DNA of 64,000 bases from Anaerohabitans sp964387285 (GTDB lineage Bacteria; Zhuqueibacterota; Zhuqueibacteria; Residuimicrobiales; Residuimicrobiaceae): assembly GCA_964387285.1 (NCBI GenBank), contig CAYLWO010000001.1, positions 62,001 to 126,000 on the forward strand, given 5' to 3'. Of this stretch, positions 25,756 to 35,450 are shown piece after piece. Position 1 is the stretch's first letter; each line of letters begins with the position of its first letter. The notes under the pieces are model-generated. The model had not been told where the DNA came from. It did no database searches and saw only the letters and a list, made by a program, of their open reading frames with translations. Position numbers and translations under genes: made by a program.

Positions 25756-27867
25756 ATGAAATTACGATCTTTAAGCCGCTCTGCTGGTTTGTCATTATTG
25801 TTAATTGTAATTCTCCTTCTCAAGGGTGCCCTCGCATTGCCAACGAGTCCACAGTCGGCTCAACGTCAATTCATCAAGACCTTTGACCGAGGCAAAACTG
25901 TGCCGTTCTCCTTCCAATACGATGGTGTCGTTTCTCAACAGCTGCTGCAACGCAAAGCAGAAATTTCTTCACCGCTCCCTCAGGAAAACACTCGCACCAT
26001 AACGTACACGGTCCACGGCTCGCAACTGTCGATCCGTTGTGTGCTTAAAGCTTATGCCGATTTCCCGGCTGTGGAGTGGGTGTTATATCTGAAAAATACC
26101 GGCACTGCAGATACTCCGATCATTGAAAGTATTCAAGCGCTGGACTATACGGTAAATGCCAAAAATGAACATCCGGTGTTGCATTACAGCCGTGGCGCTG
26201 CGGTTTTGCCGGAGGATTTCCAACCGTTTCAGCGTGTCATGAATCATGGCGCCAAAGTGTATCTGCACCCGGGCGGTGGTCGTTCGTCCAGCGAATACAT
26301 GCCCTTCTTCAATCTGGCACAAAACGCAGGAGACGGTGTGATCGGCGCGGTTGGCTGGAGTGGCGAATGGGCTCTACAATTTTCAGCAGATTATTCCTTC
26401 AACACACGCCTGATGGCCGGCCTGGCACTAACCCATCTGAAATTGCACCCGGGTGAGGAAATACGTTCACCACGGATGGTTCTGCTTTTTTACTCCGGCG
26501 GCTGGATCAACGGCCAGAATCTTTTTCGCCGGTTTGTTTTACGCCATCACCGTCCGCTGGCAAATGGCCAACCGTTTGATCTGCCAACTTTTTGCGGTAA
26601 TTGGGGCGCTACACCGGCCTCTGATCATCTTTTAAATCTACAAGCGATCATTGACCATGATTTACCGGTAGATTATTATTGGATCGATGCGGAATGGTAC
26701 GGCAAGGGGGTGTGGTTCAAAACAACCGGCGATTGGCGGCCGAAAAAAGAATTATATCCGGACGGTTTTAAACCCATTAGCGATCTCGCCCACCGACACG
26801 GGCGCAAATTTTTACTTTGGTTCGAACCGGAGCGCGTTTCTCCCGGAACACCCTGGTATCAAGATTATCCCAACTGGTTGCTCAGCATTCCCCCTGAGAA
26901 AAAATTTGCCAGTTGGGAAGCCTCTTTTCACGATCCCTCAAAGGTGCTTTGGGAAAGTCGACGCAATCAGATAAACGATTATGACCGGTTATTCGATCTC
27001 AGCAATCCAGAGGCGCGCAAATTTCTTATAGAGTATATTTCCACACGCATCGAGGAATGGGGAATAGACTGTTATCGTCATGACGCCAATATGGCGCCGC
27101 TGGATTTTTGGCGAGCAGCCGATGCGCCGGATCGCCAGGGCATTTCAGAAATTCGCTGGATAGAGGGATTGTATGAGTTCTGGGATGGATTATTACAGCG
27201 TCACCCAGGCTTGATCATTGACAACTGTGCATCCGGCGGCCGACGGATCGATCTGGAGATGATGAGTCGCTCAACCCCATTCTGGCGCACCGATTTTCCT
27301 GTTGGCGCCAATGTCCGCCAAAGTCAAACCTACGGTATTTCGTTTTGGGCGCCGTTGAACGGCACCGGTTACGTCAGTCTGGCCAAAGACGACGACTATG
27401 CCCTGCGCAGCACATTTGGAGCAAGTTTTCAATTCGAAATATTCAACAACGGCATGGAAGCGCAAAAAAAGATTGATTTCTCCGCTTATCCCTATGACCG
27501 TATGCGTAAAGTTTTAGATCTTTATAAAGGCATCCAAAAGTATTATTATGGCGATTTCTATCCTTTGACGGAATATTCCACGAACGATGATTCTTGGATG
27601 GCTTGGCAATTCCATCGACCTGATTTAAACGAAGGGATCGTGCAAGTTTTTCGACGTCCGCAGAGCATTTGTGAAACCGGACGAGTCACGTTACAAGGCC
27701 TTGAATCCGGCGCACAGTATAGTCTCTTCGAAGTTGACACTGGAATTGAACAACAGCTGACCGGCCAAAAACTGCTGTCCGAAGGACTGGCTGTCTCTCT
27801 CATGCAATGTCCGCAAGCATTGATCGTGATCTATAAAAAATTGACTAAACCTGGAGGCGGCTTATGA
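25756..27867 (+). CDS. Secreted GH36-like alpha-galactosidase, copy 2
   Basis: A 703-residue paralogue of the gene at 23119-25212 with the same domain order. The signal peptide covers about 1-27. The catalytic barrel has DYYWIDAEWYGKG, FEPERVSPGTPWY, CYRHDANMAPLDFW (nucleophile D443), CASGGRRID and PFWRTDFPVG (acid/base D513). GGGAG precedes the ATG. Its stop overlaps the start of copy 3 (ATGA), so the two are translationally coupled. Both catalytic Asp residues are intact, so this is probably an active enzyme with a different linkage or aglycone preference from its neighbours. Confidence 0.87.
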   Translation: MKLRSLSRSAGLSLLLIVILLLKGALALPTSPQSAQRQFIKTFDRGKTVPFSFQYDGVVSQQLLQRKAEISSPLPQENTRTITYTVHGSQLSIRCVLKAYADFPAVEWVLYLKNTGTADTPIIESIQALDYTVNAKNEHPVLHYSRGAAVLPEDFQPFQRVMNHGAKVYLHPGGGRSSSEYMPFFNLAQNAGDGVIGAVGWSGEWALQFSADYSFNTRLMAGLALTHLKLHPGEEIRSPRMVLLFYSGGWINGQNLFRRFVLRHHRPLANGQPFDLPTFCGNWGATPASDHLLNLQAIIDHDLPVDYYWIDAEWYGKGVWFKTTGDWRPKKELYPDGFKPISDLAHRHGRKFLLWFEPERVSPGTPWYQDYPNWLLSIPPEKKFASWEASFHDPSKVLWESRRNQINDYDRLFDLSNPEARKFLIEYISTRIEEWGIDCYRHDANMAPLDFWRAADAPDRQGISEIRWIEGLYEFWDGLLQRHPGLIIDNCASGGRRIDLEMMSRSTPFWRTDFPVGANVRQSQTYGISFWAPLNGTGYVSLAKDDDYALRSTFGASFQFEIFNNGMEAQKKIDFSAYPYDRMRKVLDLYKGIQKYYYGDFYPLTEYSTNDDSWMAWQFHRPDLNEGIVQVFRRPQSICETGRVTLQGLESGAQYSLFEVDTGIEQQLTGQKLLSEGLAVSLMQCPQALIVIYKKLTKPGGGL

Positions 27868-29963
27868 AGAGGTGCGACTCTTCCAGTCTGGCGATGTTGA
27901 TTGTCTGTGTGATGATTGTCCAATCGGTTGCTGCCAGTTCGGAAATAGATGCGGCAAAATCATGGCTGCGTGAATCTCTATCCCGCACCGATAAACTGCC
28001 TTTTTCATTTTGCTATAACAATCTCTTGTCATTGGAGCTGTTGAATAAATGGCAAAAGAAGGAACAGAGCAAAAGAATTGACGAACAGCGAACCGCTAAA
28101 ACACAAATGCTGACCGATCCGGTCACCGGTTTACAGGTCCGTTTCGAAGCCATCGAATATCAAGATTACCCGGTCGTTGAATGGATTGTCTATTTTAAAA
28201 ATGCGGGTAAAGTCGATACGCCAATCCTGGAAGACATTCAGGCTTTAGACATCAATGTATCCTCACCGCAAATGGATCCGATTCTTCATTATCACCAAGG
28301 CGCTACCTGCCGTCCCGAAGATTTCAAACCGTTTCAACGTGTAATGAATCCGGGCGCTACGGTATCTCTGCATCCGGGCGCCGGACGTTCTTCTTCGGAA
28401 TACATGCCGTTTTTCAATCTGCAAAAATCGGAAAACGAAGGCATCATCATTGCCCTGGGCTGGACCGGTGAATGGGCGGCAGAATTCAACACCGATTATT
28501 CGCGTCGAACGCGCATACGCAATGGTCTGGCCTTGACACATCTGAAACTGCTACCGGGCGAAGAAATCCGCAGCCCGCGCATGGTCCTGTTGTTTTATAA
28601 CAAGGGCAGAATGAGCGGGCAGAATCTGTTACGCCGTTTCATACTGAGCCATAATCGTCCGTTGATCAACGGTGAGCCGTTCGATTTACCCACTTTTGTG
28701 TTCTACTGGGGCGGGACGCCGGCCCATGATCATCTCGCCAACATTCAGGCTACCTTTGTCGATCATGATCTTCCATTCGACTATTACTGGATTGACGCAG
28801 AATGGTACGGCAAAGGTCTGTGGCAGTGGACGGTAGGCGACTGGCGAATCAAACGGGATTTGTATCCAGACGGCATCAGGCCGATCAGCGACGCGGTACA
28901 TAAAGCCGGACGCAAATTTTCATTATGGTTCGAACCGGAACGGGTGTGTCCGGGCACACCCTGGTACGAGGAAATTCATAAATACCTGCTGTTCGTGCCG
29001 CAGGAAAAAAAGTTCTCCAGTTGGGAAGCTTCTCATCATGAACCATACAAGCTGCTATGGGAAAGTCGTCGCAACCAGATCAAAGATAACGACGGTCTCA
29101 TCAACCTCGGCAATGCGGAAGCACGCAAGTTTCTCACCGATTATGTCTCGGATCGGATCGTAGAATACGGATTAGATATTTACCGTCATGACGCCAATAT
29201 CGGGCCGCTGGAATTCTGGCGTGCCGCAGATAAACCGGACCGCCAGGGCATCACGGAGATTCGCTGGGTCGAAGGATTATATGCCTATTGGGATGGATTG
29301 TTAGCCCGACATCCAAACCTGATCATTGATAATTGTGCGAGCGGTGGCCGGCGCATCGATATCGAAACCATCCGCCGCACCACGCCTTTTACGCGCACCG
29401 ACTGGCCCATCGATCCGATTGCCATGCAGGCTCAAACCTTCGGTATCTCTCACTGGATCCCGCTCAATTCGACCATAACCGCTTTTATCAAAGCCGGCAA
29501 ATCAAGCGATTATGAAATGCAAAGCTCCTATTCCAGTACGATTTGTTGGGACATGTTCGGCAATGCCATTTACCCACAACCCAGACACAATCGCGCCGAA
29601 TGGCCCTGGGACAACACTAGGAGGCAAATTCAGCAATTCCGTTCCATACAAAAATATTTTACCGGGGATTACTATCCCCTCACTCTGTATTCATTAAATG
29701 AAGATGCCTGGATGGCCTGGCAGTTCAACCGCCCTGATCTCAATGAGGGCTTGATCCAGGTATTTCGACGACCCGCAAGCATTTGCGAAACCGGCAAGGT
29801 GCGGTTGTTCGGACTGGATGCACATGCGACCTATACCATTGCCAACCAAGATGCTGCAAGCACGATACATTATTCGGGTCAGACACTCATGGAGCAGGGC
29901 CTGCCATTGGAAATCGAACAACAGCCAGGGTCTCTCCTGCTCGTCTATAAAAAAAAGGGATGA
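27864..29963 (+). CDS. Secreted GH36-like alpha-galactosidase, copy 3
   Basis: A 699-residue paralogue of copies 1 and 2. Signal peptide about 1-24. The barrel has DYYWIDAEWYGKG, FEPERVCPGTPWY, IYRHDANIGPLEFW (nucleophile D443), CASGGRRID and PFTRTDWPID (acid/base D513). A GGAGG site inside the end of copy 2 precedes the ATG. It is followed after 3 bp by the next secreted gene, so the + strand unit has at least three genes. Confidence 0.87.
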   Translation: MKRCDSSSLAMLIVCVMIVQSVAASSEIDAAKSWLRESLSRTDKLPFSFCYNNLLSLELLNKWQKKEQSKRIDEQRTAKTQMLTDPVTGLQVRFEAIEYQDYPVVEWIVYFKNAGKVDTPILEDIQALDINVSSPQMDPILHYHQGATCRPEDFKPFQRVMNPGATVSLHPGAGRSSSEYMPFFNLQKSENEGIIIALGWTGEWAAEFNTDYSRRTRIRNGLALTHLKLLPGEEIRSPRMVLLFYNKGRMSGQNLLRRFILSHNRPLINGEPFDLPTFVFYWGGTPAHDHLANIQATFVDHDLPFDYYWIDAEWYGKGLWQWTVGDWRIKRDLYPDGIRPISDAVHKAGRKFSLWFEPERVCPGTPWYEEIHKYLLFVPQEKKFSSWEASHHEPYKLLWESRRNQIKDNDGLINLGNAEARKFLTDYVSDRIVEYGLDIYRHDANIGPLEFWRAADKPDRQGITEIRWVEGLYAYWDGLLARHPNLIIDNCASGGRRIDIETIRRTTPFTRTDWPIDPIAMQAQTFGISHWIPLNSTITAFIKAGKSSDYEMQSSYSSTICWDMFGNAIYPQPRHNRAEWPWDNTRRQIQQFRSIQKYFTGDYYPLTLYSLNEDAWMAWQFNRPDLNEGLIQVFRRPASICETGKVRLFGLDAHATYTIANQDAASTIHYSGQTLMEQGLPLEIEQQPGSLLLVYKKKG

Positions 29964-29966
29964 ACC

Positions 29967-31844
29967 ATGACAGCTATAAATAAAATTCAGTTACGCCGGC
30001 TTTGCAGCTGGCTGTTCGTTTTTTACTGCACCATTGGTTTCTCTCGGCTCGCCGCAGCGGAATCCAGGACGATCAAAATTCTGTTCAGCTGCCCCACCTC
30101 GACGATAGAAGAGTTCCGTGCGTTTGCCGCAAGCGCCAAGCAGCTAGGCGCCACACACATCGATATCAGCGAGTTACCCAAAAGCCGTTGGCAGTGGGAT
30201 TTGGACCGCAGAGATCCTTATCCGAATTGGGGCATGAGGCATGCCTCGATATTCAAAATTGTCGTACCCCCGGAATTAGCGCCGTTTTTGCCGCTTGATT
30301 ATGCGCGTAAAAACCTGGACATCATCAGCAAACGGGGCGCCATATTGAATGAATTGGGATTAAAGGCCTCTTTCTCAGGCAAAGAACCTTGCTGGTTGCC
30401 TGAAAAAGTATTTCAGGCTCATCCCGAATGGCGCGGCCCTCGCTGCGAACAGCCTCGTCGGGCGAGAAATACCTACTATGCCCCTTGTATTGACCGACCT
30501 GAAATCCTGGCGATGTATCGCAAGGCGGTGGCCGCACTATGCCGGCAGGCGCCTATCGAGTGGTTCTCTTTTCTTACCAATGATTCAGGAGGAGGCATCT
30601 GTTGGAGTGTGAGCCTGTATCCCGGACAGAATGGCCCTGCCTGGTGCGAAAGTCGCACACTGGCAGAACGCGTCGTAGGCTTTTTTTCCACCATCCAGTC
30701 TGGCGCTCAAGATGCCGGCCTAGTCGCGGATGTATCGTTCAGCTACGGGTCAGGCTATATCTCCGGCGCAGAGATCGCATCGATCATTCCAAAACTGATG
30801 GCTGGTCAATCCATCAATGGTCAAAACAGAGACGGCGCTGAACCGATTGTCGGCGTTGGCTATTCCGCTTACGACTCGGCTGTCTGGCCTGTGCTAAGCA
30901 TCCCGCAGATCATCCTGGTTGCGGAACAACTTGATGCAGCCATGAAAACAAAAAACACAGACATATCATTTTATTTTTATACATTTGAAACGGAATTATT
31001 CGAATTAATTAAACAGTATCGCCAAAATCCCGGAACCGGGATCATTCATCGGGCCCGGTGTGTGCGTGCGGTTGCGGTTGATCAAGTAGGCGAAGAGAAT
31101 GCAGACCTGCTGGTATCTGCCTGGGAGCGAATCTATAAAGCGGTGATGCCCGTCAAGTCGTTGCCGGAACCGGTTTTGATGGTTGGCAGCGTGAACCAGC
31201 GCTGGATCACCCGACCCTTTGTCCCTTTTCCCATGGAGCTGACGGACGAGGAAAAGGATTATTATCGAAAATTTCAATTCCAGGCCAATTCTGAAGCAGA
31301 AGCGGCTGACTTGATGAATATGCAGGGCCATGAGGCGATCAACGGCTATTCCGGTTCCATGATGGCCAGTCGTTGTTTTGATTCAGCCATCGCCCATCTA
31401 CGGGCTGCTGTGCGGGATCTACAATCGATCGCAGAAACGACCAAAAGAAAAGAGATCGGCGAAAAGATCAGTCTTTTACAAATGCGTCTCAAAACTTTGG
31501 TTTGTATATATCGCAACGCCCGAAATGCCGTAAAATATCAGGATATCCTTGATCGTACAGATTACAGCACCCCTCCTGTGGAAGAAAACATCTGGCCGAT
31601 GGATGGTGATCAGAAATTACGCGAAATTCAAAACATCACTCGCGATGAAATTGATAACACATATGAGCTGGTCGGACTGCTGAAAGAAGCCCCGGTTCCG
31701 CTTTTATTTCTAGCGCCAAATCAGGCTGATGAAGATGTAATGCAAATCGGGCCGGACATAATACAGCAACTGCACAAAAAAATAGCCATCATGGTGAAAC
31801 ATCAGCTGGATGTGCATCGTCTGTACAAGCGCCGGCAGAGCTGA
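29967..31844 (+). CDS. Secreted protein of unknown function, likely TIM-barrel glycosidase-like
   Basis: A 625-residue protein with a signal peptide (about 1-31, hydrophobic SWLFVFYCTIGFSRLAAA). I do not recognise a named family. Visible features are KILFSCPTSTIEEFRAFAAS, LDYARKNLDIISKRGAILNE and HPEWRGPRC, and an acidic-polar stretch FLTNDSGGGICWSVSLYPG that looks like a barrel active-site loop. A helical C-terminal part (about 440-620) follows. The middle resembles the layout of the 787-residue protein at 57278-59641 (preceding helix, HPELKGV-like step, then a short conserved acidic loop), which suggests a shared GH20/DUF4838-like fold. Co-transcription with two GH36-like genes supports a role in polysaccharide breakdown. 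Confidence 0.6.
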   Translation: MTAINKIQLRRLCSWLFVFYCTIGFSRLAAAESRTIKILFSCPTSTIEEFRAFAASAKQLGATHIDISELPKSRWQWDLDRRDPYPNWGMRHASIFKIVVPPELAPFLPLDYARKNLDIISKRGAILNELGLKASFSGKEPCWLPEKVFQAHPEWRGPRCEQPRRARNTYYAPCIDRPEILAMYRKAVAALCRQAPIEWFSFLTNDSGGGICWSVSLYPGQNGPAWCESRTLAERVVGFFSTIQSGAQDAGLVADVSFSYGSGYISGAEIASIIPKLMAGQSINGQNRDGAEPIVGVGYSAYDSAVWPVLSIPQIILVAEQLDAAMKTKNTDISFYFYTFETELFELIKQYRQNPGTGIIHRARCVRAVAVDQVGEENADLLVSAWERIYKAVMPVKSLPEPVLMVGSVNQRWITRPFVPFPMELTDEEKDYYRKFQFQANSEAEAADLMNMQGHEAINGYSGSMMASRCFDSAIAHLRAAVRDLQSIAETTKRKEIGEKISLLQMRLKTLVCIYRNARNAVKYQDILDRTDYSTPPVEENIWPMDGDQKLREIQNITRDEIDNTYELVGLLKEAPVPLLFLAPNQADEDVMQIGPDIIQQLHKKIAIMVKHQLDVHRLYKRRQS

Positions 31845-31945
31845 AAAATATTCTCTACATAAATGTAATCGGCATCATGGTTCATCAAGCTGTTTGCTCT
31901 AACGGGTCCGTCCTAATGGCCAAAAAATGAAAAGGTGAAATCGCT

Positions 31946-34000
31946 ATGACAAAACTAGTTCTATTAGTCTTATGCATCACAAACGGACTCTATGCGGCGC
32001 TGCCGGAAATCACCCCTCGCGATATTTCCAATGCCAGAAGAAAAAACCTGGTCCATCCTTATCTCTACTTTGGAGAAAAGGATAAACCCGCTATGATGCA
32101 AAGGATAAAAAATGATCGCGAATCCAATGACATCATGATCAAACTGCACGCCGAGGCGGAACGTCTTCTTTTCATGAAGGTTGATACGGCGATTCCTGCG
32201 ACGCCCAAAAATCCCAATTATGTTGGAGAGAACAAAAAAGATGATTATGAACTCAATAACACCGAAAATGGCTATTTATTGTCTTTTGTATATCAGATGA
32301 CTGGAGATATCAAGTATGCCCAAAAAGCGTTTGAATTTTTGGATTGCGTGTGCGATATTCCGGACTGGTCGGCAAGATATCACCAATTTCCAATTATTTA
32401 TACTCGTGTTTGGCCGTGGAATGTGCCTGATAATCAGGTGAGTTTCGGCTATGACATATGGGTTGCAGATATATCGCGAAAAATAGCCGCCGCCTATGAC
32501 TGGCTTTATCCGGCGCTCAACAAAACCCAGCGTGATCGCATCCGCGGTGCTCTGCTGGAAAAAGCAATCATACCCGTGCGTGGAAATTACGAATACAGCT
32601 GGTGGGCGACCGCCTATCGCTGTAATTGGTGCGGCGTGTGCAACTCGGGATTGGGCTGTACAGCCATCTCCTTACTGGCGGAAGAACCTCAGCTGGTAGA
32701 TGTCATCGCCGAATCCTATAACCGAATCGCCAGGATGTTCGACCAAATCGATGAGGATGGCGGCTGGCAGGAAGGCACAGACTATTGGGGATATGGCGTA
32801 TCCATGTCCGTGATTTTTGCCGATGCGCTCAAACGCCTGACCGACGGGAAATACAATCTTTTTCAGCACCCCAGGATTGCGCAAAATACAGTCCATTGCG
32901 CCTTGTTCAATTCTATTCCACCGAACAAGACTGTGAATTTTGCCGACGCCAGTGATGAGATGTATGGGCCCTCCTACTTTTTCAACAAACTGGCCGAAGA
33001 AACCGGCAGCCGTGAAGCAGCCTGGTATCGACAAAACAAGCAAGGGGCCGGCAGTGATCCGTTTGACATCATCTGGCCCAGAAGCACGGTCAAACCGGGC
33101 TTGCCCGAGCAGTCGTCACACCTGTTCGCTGGCATAAACTGGGCTGTCATGCGCAGTGACTTTACCGACCCTGATAAAGTTCTTGTAGCATGCAAGGCGG
33201 GCTATAACGACGATCCACATCACGGACATCTCGATTGCGGCAATTTTATCATACACTGGCGCGGCAAAGGTTTTGTGTCTGAAATGGGTCGCCTGGTTTA
33301 TGATGAACAATACTTTGATGATTCGCGTTGGACCTATGCACAAGTCTCAAGCGCCGGCCATAATGTCGTGCTGGTTAATGGTGAAAATCAAATCATAGCC
33401 AAACGAAAGGACCAACCATGGAAAGAAAATATCGGCGGTAACATCCTTTCTTTCAAAGCCACAAAAAGTCGGGATTATGTGCTCATGAATCCGACCAAGG
33501 CCTATCCGGGTCAACATTTAAAAGGCTGGCGGCGTCATATCATCCTTGAAAAACCGGTCATCACGGTGGTGGTGGATGAGGTTCATTCGGCCAGAGGCGC
33601 CGAAATTGAAGCCCGGTTTCATTCTCAGGTTAATCAAACAGTAAAACAAGGTTACTTGCTGTTGGAAAACCAGGATGATAAAATGGCACTCATACCGGTG
33701 ACGGAAAAAGAATGCCAACTGCGCATGGGCAAGCATGGATTGCTGGCGCATATGAAAGACGCGCCTTTTACCTGGTTCCCATATTGTGGAACCGTTGTGA
33801 GCGCCGCCGACACTATAACCGTAATGGCGGAGATAATCCTGCCGATACACGACGACAACGAAGCTCAGCAAATTGTTCAATCCAAAACCGTAACGGTCGA
33901 TTCCAAAGGTAATTACACGATTTCCTTCATGAAACTGGGAAAACAATATTCATTCAATTTCAAAAAAAGAGAAAGCGGATTGGAATTAGTATGGAATTAG
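31946..34000 (+). CDS. Secreted heparinase II/III-like polysaccharide lyase, copy 1
   Basis: A 684-residue protein with a short signal peptide (about 1-18). The N-terminal half is an alpha/alpha toroid (YDWLYPALNKTQRDRIRGAL, WWATAYRCNWCGVCNSGLG, GGWQEGTDYWGYGV). The C-terminal half is a beta-sandwich starting near the motif DDPHHGHLDCGNFIIHWRG, then WTYAQVSSAGHNVVLVNGE. This is the heparinase II/III family layout, in which enzymes cleave uronate-containing polysaccharides by beta-elimination. Family members of this subtype are often uncharacterised, so the actual polymer is not known. The DUF4861 gene downstream overlaps its stop, as if translated together. Confidence 0.82.
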   Translation: MTKLVLLVLCITNGLYAALPEITPRDISNARRKNLVHPYLYFGEKDKPAMMQRIKNDRESNDIMIKLHAEAERLLFMKVDTAIPATPKNPNYVGENKKDDYELNNTENGYLLSFVYQMTGDIKYAQKAFEFLDCVCDIPDWSARYHQFPIIYTRVWPWNVPDNQVSFGYDIWVADISRKIAAAYDWLYPALNKTQRDRIRGALLEKAIIPVRGNYEYSWWATAYRCNWCGVCNSGLGCTAISLLAEEPQLVDVIAESYNRIARMFDQIDEDGGWQEGTDYWGYGVSMSVIFADALKRLTDGKYNLFQHPRIAQNTVHCALFNSIPPNKTVNFADASDEMYGPSYFFNKLAEETGSREAAWYRQNKQGAGSDPFDIIWPRSTVKPGLPEQSSHLFAGINWAVMRSDFTDPDKVLVACKAGYNDDPHHGHLDCGNFIIHWRGKGFVSEMGRLVYDEQYFDDSRWTYAQVSSAGHNVVLVNGENQIIAKRKDQPWKENIGGNILSFKATKSRDYVLMNPTKAYPGQHLKGWRRHIILEKPVITVVVDEVHSARGAEIEARFHSQVNQTVKQGYLLLENQDDKMALIPVTEKECQLRMGKHGLLAHMKDAPFTWFPYCGTVVSAADTITVMAEIILPIHDDNEAQQIVQSKTVTVDSKGNYTISFMKLGKQYSFNFKKRESGLELVWN

Positions 34001-35445
34001 CCAGCCTCAACATAGCAGTAGTAAAATCTGACTGTCGGCAGGGTTCGCTCATAAATAGGTACCCGGAAAAACAGGCGATCGGTTTCTTGCTTTTTCTGCT
34101 TTTTCTTGGTCACGGGAACCTGTGCCTTTCACAAAACAATTGGTATTCCGAAGGCGGGTTTACGCCCAAGACTCGCATGGAAATTACTTTGATAAATACA
34201 CTGGATTTCGATAGAACGAATTGTCCGATCGTTATTGAACGTGAGCGGCTGCCGATAAAAAATCTGCATGAAATGTGGGTAACCATCGTCGATCCCCAAT
34301 TGCCGCCTAATCCCGAACCCGACGCCCAGACGCTTCTGGAAGGCGGCGGTCATTTAATCCTGCATGAAACGAATGGTCATCAGATTTTTCGACAACTGGA
34401 TGATATTGATAAAGACGGCCTTTGGGATGAACTGTTTTTCATGACGGATATCAAGGCTCATGAATCAAAAGTGATGTATATCTATATCGGCTTTTCACAA
34501 CGTGGCTGGAATGAGCATGGCACTCATGCGGCTGTGGGAAGTTATTGCCGTCACCTGATGCCTTTCTGGGAATCCGGCGATGTGGGGTGGAAGCTTTGGT
34601 ATCCAACAGATTGCGACGTCTATGGAAAAAGAAAAAATGTGCTCATGTCCTATGAATTGTACATGAAAAATCTCAACGGCTATGCCGTGCCCCATGAGTA
34701 TGGTTCGGACATTATGACGGTTGCCACCTCTTTCGGCGGCGGTGGCATTTGCCTGTTCGAACATCCCTCGCATCCGGACTCGGTATCACGCCCGCGGTTT
34801 TCCCCTTGTCCGGGCGAGCGGCTGTCGGATAAAGGATGGAATGAAGATCCGATTGCAGATACCAGATATGCCTATGATGTAATTGTGAATGGGCCTTTGC
34901 GAAGCATGATTCGGGTAAAAACCATGAACTGGGACACGGGGCATGGCACCTATGAGCTGGAACAGTATTATTGCGCTTATCAAAATCAGAATTACTCATC
35001 GTGCACGGTTAAATTTTTGCAGTTTAAGCCAAAAGACCCGGGTACTCTGTTTGGTTGCGGGATTCGGAAAAACGGACGTGAATTCGATCGTTTTCAAAAT
35101 AAAGGCGTTGTGCTTACGATCGGGGATGAGGAAATTGCCGATCCGGATGACAAGCTTGGTACAAAAAAACTGCATGTCGATTACGTGGGCAATGCCCTCG
35201 TCGTCAAAGATCGATATCGTCCGGCTTTCCGGTTCATTCCCGGCTTTGAAGGGAATTACGCCTTTGCTATTCCAGTCGACAAAGATCTTTCATACGAATA
35301 TCTCATTTTTGCCGCCTGGAGCGAAGGAAGCATCCTTAAAGAACCCGAGGAATTCAAGGAGTATGTGAAAAGATCAGCCCAGGAGTACAATAATCCCATC
35401 AAGGTAAATTTCAGATCCGACACTCCTATCGAAAAATTAAAATAA
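33991..35445 (+). CDS. Secreted DUF4861 protein, copy 1
   Basis: A 484-residue protein. The ATG at 33991 lies within the end of the lyase gene (10-base overlap), and an unusually long polar stretch precedes the hydrophobic IGFLLFLLFLGHGNLCLS signal. A TTG or ATA start nearer the signal is possible. The mature part has NWYSEGGFTPKTRMEI, LDDIDKDGLWDELFFMTDI, GWKLWYPTDCDVYGKRKN, GGGGICLFEHPSHPDSVSRP and TMNWDTGHGTYELEQYY, which define the DUF4861 family. Such proteins occur beside polysaccharide lyases and are thought to act on pectin-like or ulvan-like fragments. Paralogue of 45338-46708. Converges on the cupin gene with only 5 bp between stops. Confidence 0.82.
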   Translation: MELASLNIAVVKSDCRQGSLINRYPEKQAIGFLLFLLFLGHGNLCLSQNNWYSEGGFTPKTRMEITLINTLDFDRTNCPIVIERERLPIKNLHEMWVTIVDPQLPPNPEPDAQTLLEGGGHLILHETNGHQIFRQLDDIDKDGLWDELFFMTDIKAHESKVMYIYIGFSQRGWNEHGTHAAVGSYCRHLMPFWESGDVGWKLWYPTDCDVYGKRKNVLMSYELYMKNLNGYAVPHEYGSDIMTVATSFGGGGICLFEHPSHPDSVSRPRFSPCPGERLSDKGWNEDPIADTRYAYDVIVNGPLRSMIRVKTMNWDTGHGTYELEQYYCAYQNQNYSSCTVKFLQFKPKDPGTLFGCGIRKNGREFDRFQNKGVVLTIGDEEIADPDDKLGTKKLHVDYVGNALVVKDRYRPAFRFIPGFEGNYAFAIPVDKDLSYEYLIFAAWSEGSILKEPEEFKEYVKRSAQEYNNPIKVNFRSDTPIEKLK

Positions 35446-35450
35446 ACGGC

